Source of the DNA: Actinomycetes bacterium
GTDB taxonomy: Bacteria; Actinomycetota; Actinomycetes; Nanopelagicales; Nanopelagicaceae
NCBI GenBank assembly: GCA_025360085.1
Contig: JANYCW010000027.1
Coordinates: 1-58,556 of the forward strand
Direction: 5' to 3'
DNA: 58,556 nucleotides
The translations under genes and the position numbers were made by a program. The notes beneath the pieces are model-generated. The model worked only from the letters and a program-made list of their open reading frames with translations. It did no database searches and was not told the DNA's origin. Of the stretch, positions 53,821-58,556 are shown one piece after another (the stretch's first letter is position 1; each line of letters begins with the position of its first letter).

Positions 53821-54834
53821 TTAGTAACGGCGTGCCTCCACTAAAGTTTTACGGCCCATGTTTAAATCTGCCGTCACTTTCACACGCGAGCCCGAACGTG
53901 GTGCATGTACCATTCTTCCTCCCCCTAAATAAATCCCGACGTGTGAAATTGGGCGGCCAAAAAATAATAAATCTCCAGGTTTAAGGGCGTTAAGTGGAAC
54001 TGATCTTCCCATTCGTGCCTGCGCCGCCGAAGAATGGGGAAGAGAGACACCAGCGGCGGCAAATGCGCGCATTGTTAATCCAGAGCAGTCCCACGTTATA
54101 AGTCCAGCTGCACCAAATACATAGCGATCACCAATCTGCTTGAGAGCAAATTTAAGTGCAATTCCGGCGCGACCTGAGATCCCTTTAGCCCCTTTTGCCG
54201 CGGCAAGAGAAGAGGCTTGATCTGCATCCTCTTGAGCGGCCGTAATTTTTGCCAGTCGAACACGATCGTCTTTCTTTAACTTAGAAAGTAACGTTTGCGC
54301 CTCTTTCAATTTCGATAGCGCTAACGCGGATTGGGCAGCAAATTTTTTCTGCGCCGATCTGACTAAATCTAATCTGTCATTTACCGTCATCGTCGTTGCA
54401 TTCAATCGTTGCTGCGCCGCTTCGTACCTACGCAATTGAACCGACTTGCCTCGTGTAATTGCATCCAGAACTCCGGCCGAGGAAAGGTAGAGCGTTGGAT
54501 CAGATGAGAAGAGGAGTTCTAGGCCTTGACTTAAGCTTCCCGATTTATACTCATCGAGGGCGATAGTGCCTAGGGATTTTTGCAACGTTGAGAGTGTATG
54601 GCCTTGATTTTCGGCCTTGCTCTTAATTGCATTTAGGGTCTTGGTCAGAGTTGCTAATTTTACCTTTGCCTCTTGTGCACCTTCAGCTGCACTCGTGGCA
54701 TCTTCCTCGAGTTGACGTACTTTGCCTTGGACTTCGGCTAATGTAGGTGCGGCATTAGCTGGTGGCACAACCACTAGGCCCACCATCAATACACCTGCAA
54801 GGCATGCGCCACGAACGCGCTCGCAAGGGGACAT
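53821..54834 (-). CDS. NlpC/P60 cell-wall endopeptidase (RipA/RipC-like)
   Basis: 337 residues. A signal peptide (VRGACLAGVLMVGLVVVPPANA) is followed by a long coiled-coil region (about 30-215, LEEDATSAAEGAQEAKVKL and similar) and a C-terminal catalytic domain: ITWDCSGLTMRAFAAAGV (Cys nucleophile), ISHVGIYLGGGRMVHAP (His pair). It cuts peptidoglycan stem peptides, as RipC (Rv2190c, from memory) does next to the same exonuclease locus. The coiled coil may keep the enzyme inactive or bind FtsEX. Confidence 0.92.
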   Translation of the reverse strand: MSPCERVRGACLAGVLMVGLVVVPPANAAPTLAEVQGKVRQLEEDATSAAEGAQEAKVKLATLTKTLNAIKSKAENQGHTLSTLQKSLGTIALDEYKSGSLSQGLELLFSSDPTLYLSSAGVLDAITRGKSVQLRRYEAAQQRLNATTMTVNDRLDLVRSAQKKFAAQSALALSKLKEAQTLLSKLKKDDRVRLAKITAAQEDADQASSLAAAKGAKGISGRAGIALKFALKQIGDRYVFGAAGLITWDCSGLTMRAFAAAGVSLPHSSAAQARMGRSVPLNALKPGDLLFFGRPISHVGIYLGGGRMVHAPRSGSRVKVTADLNMGRKTLVEARRY

Positions 54835-54841
54835 ACCTCAC

Positions 54842-54847
54842 AGGCTA
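54842..54847 (-). promoter_or_regulatory. -10 element of the NlpC/P60 gene, leaderless geometry
   Basis: TAGCCT, 7 nt, then the ATG at 54834. Confidence 0.45.
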
Positions 54848-54924
54848 ACGAGGTTTGAGCCATCGGCTCAACTCGTAGGCAAAAATGCCCTGCTAATTTA
54901 ATCGAAAGTTGCAATAATCGACCC

Positions 54925-55416
54925 GTGAGCACTTCGGCAAGCCTTGTCGTTGGCGCCGATGGCTCAACGGTTAAAAACCGCAGTTCACGGGGTGTGAGCT
55001 CACCCGCCGATCGCCAAGCATTTCTTGCAAGGCGCAGAGATTTCGATGCCATTATTATCGGAGGAAATACCGCACGTAATGAGAGTTACGGGCGCACACC
55101 TTGTTCATTGGTTATTATCTCGCATTCGGATATTTCGCCTGTACCAGAAAATAAATTAGCGCATCTCTGGAATTTAACTCCGGCCGCAGCCCTAAAGCGC
55201 GCTCATAAAGAGTTTGGCGAACGGGTATTAATAGAAGCTGGAGTTGCAATTATCAATGAACTTTTAGCCGATAACCTCATTGACGAGTTTTTTCTCTCAG
55301 TTACCCCAGTTCAAGATGGCGAGATTCTCATCGATTGGCAAGGTATCTTGGCTGGATTTTTGCATGTCGAAAAGCATGAAATCGATGGGACTCTATTTTT
55401 TTACGCGCACAATTAG
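54925..55416 (+). CDS. RibD C-terminal-domain (dihydrofolate-reductase-like) protein
   Basis: 163 residues, a short member of the RibD_C superfamily. FDAIIIGGNTARNESYG is the NADPH-binding Gly motif and LIEAGVAIINELLADNLIDEFFLSVTP the typical core; the usual N-terminal SLDGKI block reads SLVVGADGSTV here and is weak. GTG start, AATAAT 6 nt upstream. It could reduce a pteridine or riboflavin precursor, but the active site looks reduced. Stop interlocks with that of the EamA gene. Confidence 0.7.
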   Translation: MSTSASLVVGADGSTVKNRSSRGVSSPADRQAFLARRRDFDAIIIGGNTARNESYGRTPCSLVIISHSDISPVPENKLAHLWNLTPAAALKRAHKEFGERVLIEAGVAIINELLADNLIDEFFLSVTPVQDGEILIDWQGILAGFLHVEKHEIDGTLFFYAHN

Positions 55417-56252
55417 AAGGCTGATATGAGCGCCACTCCAATGACTGCCATCGCTACTCCAACATACTGAAGCGTGCGCAGACGTTCATGAAGATATTTA
55501 TATGCCAACAACGCTGTGGCAACGGGATAAAGTGAGCCTAGAACCATTGCAACTGAAATTGAACCGGAGTTGCAAGCAATGCCAAGGAGTAAATTTGCCA
55601 AAAAATCTGAGATGCCCATAAATGCAAGTCGTGGATATTCATTTTTAGTAAAGCCACCGGTGCTTCGAAAGTGAATTGCGATAGCAATCGTAACTCCAAC
55701 CGTTGCTGCACGCATCGTCACCATGGTCATCAACGCACTTGATTGAGATCCGATTGCGATATAGGTGAGCGCGGTTCCAAATCCAAAAGCGGCACCTAGC
55801 GCAAGTAGTAACGGGCGAATTGAGAACCCTTGTGAGATTTCAGGGCCACTTGTAAAAAAGGCACCACCTATCGCAAGGACAACTCCAATAGATGTGATGA
55901 TCGAGAGTCTTTCCCCGCGCCACAATGCATAGCTAAGCGGAATCACCGCACTCAATGCGCTGATAGGTGAAACGACTCCCATTCGCCCAGATGCAAGACC
56001 GGCATATAAACACATCAATCCGAAATAACCTAAAAAACCGGCACAGATTCCAGGAATTACATATCCATTACTACCAAAGGCTTGGGCACCAGAGGTACCG
56101 AAAAAAATCAGCAAGCTAAGCCCAAATATCAGTCCAATTATCTGTGAAAGGCCAAGCACGGCGATGGGTGCGTGCTTCTTGCTCAAACGCCCACCTTCAA
56201 AGTCGGCACTACCCCATAAAATACTTGAGATTAACGCTAACAATGAGGCCAT
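55413..56252 (-). CDS. EamA-family (DMT) transporter
   Basis: 279 residues, ten hydrophobic helices. ALISSILWGSADFEGGRL is the usual first helix and SLYPVATALLAYKYLHERLRTLQ and GVAMAVIGVALI the last ones, with the LHER/GER signatures. Not closely similar to the EamA protein at 6867-7760. Substrate unknown. TAGCCT 7 nt before the ATG. Confidence 0.85.
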   Translation of the reverse strand: MASLLALISSILWGSADFEGGRLSKKHAPIAVLGLSQIIGLIFGLSLLIFFGTSGAQAFGSNGYVIPGICAGFLGYFGLMCLYAGLASGRMGVVSPISALSAVIPLSYALWRGERLSIITSIGVVLAIGGAFFTSGPEISQGFSIRPLLLALGAAFGFGTALTYIAIGSQSSALMTMVTMRAATVGVTIAIAIHFRSTGGFTKNEYPRLAFMGISDFLANLLLGIACNSGSISVAMVLGSLYPVATALLAYKYLHERLRTLQYVGVAMAVIGVALISAF

Positions 56253-56259
56253 AGCGACA

Positions 56260-56265
56260 AGGCTA
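56260..56265 (-). promoter_or_regulatory. -10 element of the EamA gene, leaderless geometry
   Basis: TAGCCT, 7 nt, then the ATG at 56252. Confidence 0.45.
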
Positions 56266-56301
56266 CCGCCCTGCCTCCCGAGATTGAGAAGCTTAATTCT
56301 T

Positions 56302-56307
56302 TACTCT
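56302..56307 (+). promoter_or_regulatory. -10 element of the DUF3000 gene, leaderless geometry
   Basis: TACTCT, 6 nt, then the ATG at 56314. Confidence 0.45.
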
Positions 56308-56313
56308 TAGAGA

Positions 56314-56892
56314 ATGGATACGCGCGGCTTCGAAGAGTTAGTCCAACTTCTTCGAGCATTTACGCCGCGATCGGAGCTCATCCTTGAAGAAGTTCCGGCG
56401 CCACAAAAACTGGCGAAATTCGCCTTTGCCTTTTCAGCCGATGTCAGTAATGGATTACTAGGAGAGAGTGAAGATGAAATCGCATCTGGGCGATTTGTTT
56501 TACTTCATGAACCTGGCGGTCAAGATTCTTGGGAGGGTGAGTTCCGGTGCGTAACTTTTGTTCGCGCCGACGTAGATATAATTATGCAAGAAGATCCGTT
56601 GTTACCTGAGGTGGGATGGAATTGGTTTCTACAATCCTTAGACGGCAGCGGATGTGAACTTGCCGCACCCAGTGGAACTGTCACTCGTGTTGCGAGTGCA
56701 TCCTTTGGAAAACTCTCACCCCGAAATGATGAATCAGAGATTGAGATTCGCGCCTCGTGGACACCTCTTATAAATCAACCGAGCGATCTGCTACATCACA
56801 TCGCCGGTTGGTGCACATTAATCTCTGAAGTTGCCGGGCTGCAAGCAATTCCACTTGGTGTTTCTGCAATAAATGCAACAAGGCACCGTTAG
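56314..56892 (+). CDS. DUF3000 protein
   Basis: 192 residues. LRAFTPRSELILEEVPAPQKLAKFA-type start, GRFVLLHEPGGQDSWEGEFRCVTFVRAD and EVGWNWFLQSLDGSGCELAAPSGTVTRVASASFG are the conserved core of the actinobacterial DUF3000 family. No enzymatic motif is seen. It stands directly before the RNase D gene, an arrangement I recall from mycobacteria (Rv2680-Rv2681), so the two may act together on RNA. Confidence 0.88.
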   Translation: MDTRGFEELVQLLRAFTPRSELILEEVPAPQKLAKFAFAFSADVSNGLLGESEDEIASGRFVLLHEPGGQDSWEGEFRCVTFVRADVDIIMQEDPLLPEVGWNWFLQSLDGSGCELAAPSGTVTRVASASFGKLSPRNDESEIEIRASWTPLINQPSDLLHHIAGWCTLISEVAGLQAIPLGVSAINATRHR

Positions 56893-56899
56893 TTACTTA

Positions 56900-58189
56900 A
56901 TGGAAGATCCGAATCAAGCAGTTCCTCTGTTGAGCCCTGCAGGTGGAACTCCGGCCGTGATAGAAACGGAGGCCGCCCTTGAGGCGGCAATCGATGCACT
57001 TTCGCTGGGTACCGGTCCATTTGCCGTTGATGCCGAACGCGCTTCAGGTTTTCGATATAGCGCTAGAGCCTATTTGATTCAAATCAAACGACATGGTGGC
57101 GGATTACATTTAATCGATCCCATTGCCTTTCTCCCACATCATCGACTTTTTCTTGAATTGAACTCCCTTCTCAATACCGATGAAGTCATACTGCATGCCA
57201 GTACGCAAGACTTACCCTGCCTACGCGAAATTGGAATCAATCCGGAAATTCTTTTTGATACCGAACTCGGTGGTCGAATCGCTGGCCTAGCACGCGTTGG
57301 CCTTGGGCCACTCTTAGAGTCCCTCATGGGCGTATCACTTGCCAAAGAGCACAGTGCTGCCGATTGGTCCAAACGCCCATTGCCACAAGAGTGGTTGACA
57401 TATGCCGCACTCGACGTTGAACTTCTTATCCAACTTCGTGATGCCATATATGAAATTCTACTTTCAAGTGGAAAGTTGGAGTGGGCCAAACAAGAGTTTG
57501 CTTCAATTCTCGCAGCAGCACCCCCACCACCGCGAATTGATCCGTGGCGTCGAACATCTGGAATGCACACAATAAAACGCCAAGATCAGCTGGCCATAAT
57601 TCGAGAGTTATGGCGCACACGAGATCAGTTGGCCTCAGCAAAAGATATTGCAGGAGGGAAACTTCTCAATGACTCCGCGATTATCGAACTTGCAATGAAG
57701 GCACCAACGACGAAAAGAGATTTTGAAAAGATACTTCGCCCCTTAGGTCTGCGAGCGCAGTGGTTAGAAAACTCAGCATCCTGGCTCGGAGCAATTGAGC
57801 GCGCGGTTGCATTGCCGCAGGAGCAATGGCCGGCGGTACGAACTAAAGCCGATACTTTGCCACCCGTCAAAGTATGGAAAGATAAGTTCCCAGAAAAATA
57901 TGCGCCATACACCCATGCTCGCAAAGCGATTGAAAATATCTCTGCGCTGTATTTAATTCCAGTAGAAAACCTGATTTCCCCAGAAATCGTTCGCCGTATC
58001 GCTTGGTCACCACCGGCCCAATCCACCGTGATCCGCGATGAAGAGGCGGTGCGCTCGCTCCTTTTTACCTTAGGTGCCCGAACATGGCAGATTGATCTCG
58101 TGGCCAGCGCCATTGCCGATGCCCTCCTTGAACCTGAGCCTTTGCTTATTGCCGAACCTGTGGCAGTGGGCACCATCGAGGATAAGTGA
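56900..58189 (+). CDS. RNase D family 3'-5' exoribonuclease with HRDC domain
   Basis: 429 residues from the ATG 7 nt after the DUF3000 stop; an ATG at 56873 in the same frame overlaps it. The DEDDy exonuclease has FAVDAERASGF (Asp, Glu), LHASTQDLPCL (Asp) and YAALDVELLIQLRD (Tyr, Asp). An HRDC domain follows (RTRDQLASAKDIAGGKLLND). It trims stable-RNA 3' ends. Some 170 residues at the end form a helical extension. Confidence 0.92.
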   Translation: MEDPNQAVPLLSPAGGTPAVIETEAALEAAIDALSLGTGPFAVDAERASGFRYSARAYLIQIKRHGGGLHLIDPIAFLPHHRLFLELNSLLNTDEVILHASTQDLPCLREIGINPEILFDTELGGRIAGLARVGLGPLLESLMGVSLAKEHSAADWSKRPLPQEWLTYAALDVELLIQLRDAIYEILLSSGKLEWAKQEFASILAAAPPPPRIDPWRRTSGMHTIKRQDQLAIIRELWRTRDQLASAKDIAGGKLLNDSAIIELAMKAPTTKRDFEKILRPLGLRAQWLENSASWLGAIERAVALPQEQWPAVRTKADTLPPVKVWKDKFPEKYAPYTHARKAIENISALYLIPVENLISPEIVRRIAWSPPAQSTVIRDEEAVRSLLFTLGARTWQIDLVASAIADALLEPEPLLIAEPVAVGTIEDK

Positions 58190-58191
58190 TT

Positions 58192-58213
58192 TACGCAACG
58201 AAAGAGTTGCGTA
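58192..58213 (+). promoter_or_regulatory. Palindromic operator candidate over the FTR1 -35 box
   Basis: TACGCAAC-GAAAGA-GTTGCGTA, a perfect 8-bp inverted repeat with a 6-nt centre. Its right arm contains TTGCGT, the -35 box of the iron permease promoter. A repressor, perhaps iron-responsive, could bind here; there is no T-run for a terminator. Confidence 0.55.
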
Positions 58214-58235
58214 TATAGCCCCTGTGCCTTAGATT
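58207..58235 (+). promoter_or_regulatory. Promoter of the FTR1 gene (TTGCGT / TAGATT)
   Basis: TTGCGT at 58207-58212, exactly 17 nt, TAGATT at 58230-58235, then 6 nt to the ATG at 58242. This is the clearest full promoter in the window and predicts a leaderless mRNA. Confidence 0.65.
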
Positions 58236-58241
58236 TTCGCC

Positions 58242-58556
58242 ATGGTAAATTCATTCATTATCGCCCTGCGTGAGGGGCTTGAAGCCTCCCTCATCGTTGG
58301 AATTCTGATCGCCTACATCACCAAGATGGGCAAAAGCCATCTTCGTTCCTACATCTGGAGTGGTACGGCGTTAGCGGTGATCGCAAGTGGGGCATTAGGT
58401 GCGATTCTCACCTTTACCTCCGCCGAATTATCGCCAAGGGGGGAAGCGCTGTTTGCTGGTTTAACCTCGTTTTTGGCGGTAGGCGTTGTGACGTGGATGG
58501 TCTTTTGGATGAAACGCACATCGCGTCATCTGCGAAAAGAGTTAGCCGGCAAAGTT
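58242..58556 (+). CDS. efeU: FTR1-family iron permease (N-terminal part, cut by window edge)
   Basis: 105 codons are visible. FIIALREGLEASLIVGILIAY is the FTR1 helix 1 with the iron-binding REGLE motif, followed by three more membrane helices. The second REGxE block and the rest of the protein lie right of the window, as would the EfeO and EfeB partners of the usual operon. It imports ferric or ferrous iron. Its promoter carries a palindromic operator candidate. Confidence 0.9.
   Translation, partial: MVNSFIIALREGLEASLIVGILIAYITKMGKSHLRSYIWSGTALAVIASGALGAILTFTSAELSPRGEALFAGLTSFLAVGVVTWMVFWMKRTSRHLRKELAGKV

Noticed and set aside
53805-53830. Programmed frameshift joining the NlpC/P60 and PimB' genes at the A7 run
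   Set aside because: One is a secreted peptidase and the other a cytosolic glycosyltransferase, so a fusion makes no biological sense; a start-codon problem is simpler.
1-58556. tRNA, rRNA, insertion sequences, prophage, replication origin
   Set aside because: Read on both strands without finding a convincing cloverleaf, rRNA core, transposase, integrase or DnaA-box cluster; a dedicated search program was not available.

Overview
The window looks like a chromosomal segment of a streamlined, moderate-GC, free-living actinobacterium. Freshwater acI/Nanopelagicales-type relatives fit best, but that placement is an inference. Actinobacterial hallmarks are a diheme QcrC in a bcc-aa3 cytochrome locus, the small oxidase subunit CtaF, PimB'-type mannosyltransferase plus inositol-phosphate synthase, DUF3043, DUF4191 and DUF3000 proteins, and gene neighbourhoods that (from memory) match Mycobacterium tuberculosis Rv2182c-Rv2220 and the Streptomyces glkA-to-glnA region. 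I saw no rRNA, tRNA, CRISPR array, insertion sequence or phage gene.

Layout. 1-12 kb: a cut-off alpha/beta hydrolase, a DnaQ-like exonuclease, trpD, a receiver-like protein, then ctaE-qcrCAB and the opposing ctaC-ctaD-ctaF block with an EamA transporter between them, followed upstream by an adenosine-kinase-like PfkB protein and an ErpA-type Fe-S carrier. 12-17.7 kb: DUF3043, an aldo/keto reductase, and a cobalamin riboswitch that leads an operon of a secreted protein and a complete ECF transporter (T, fused A1-A2, S). 17.6-34.7 kb: gcvT, pepA, lpdA-sucB, a TIGR01777 epimerase, a Gfo/Idh/MocA protein, an MMPL exporter, lipB-lipA-plsC-DUF4191, an orphan molybdopterin oxidoreductase, an RDD protein and glnA. 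34.7-46.4 kb is more accessory: VOC, DinB, two LuxR-HTH solo proteins, a 45-residue Lys/Ala-rich peptide and a 42-residue membrane peptide (both very short), NhaA, an NCS1 permease, an SDR-crotonase pair, ino1-padR, an NCS2 permease, LysE and a Cas4/RecB-like nuclease. 46.4-58.6 kb: acyltransferase, MocA-type oxidoreductase, glucokinase, SRPBCC, FadD, a minimal two-component pair, PimB', NlpC/P60 endopeptidase, a RibD-C protein, an EamA transporter, DUF3000-RNase D, and a truncated FTR1 iron permease.

How the genes fit together. QcrCAB and CtaCDEF make most of the respiratory bcc-aa3 supercomplex. LipB and LipA make the lipoyl groups used by SucB (reoxidised by LpdA) and by the glycine cleavage system to which GcvT belongs. 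Ino1, the acyltransferases and PimB' point to phosphatidylinositol-mannoside synthesis. GlnA has a candidate GlnR box upstream.

Regulatory style. At 23 genes a TAnnnT hexamer ends exactly 6-7 nt before the start codon with no Shine-Dalgarno sequence, the signature of leaderless transcripts. Operon-internal genes instead use ATGA overlaps or clear Shine-Dalgarno sites. Six convergent gene pairs share interlocked stop codons in a 4-nt overlap.
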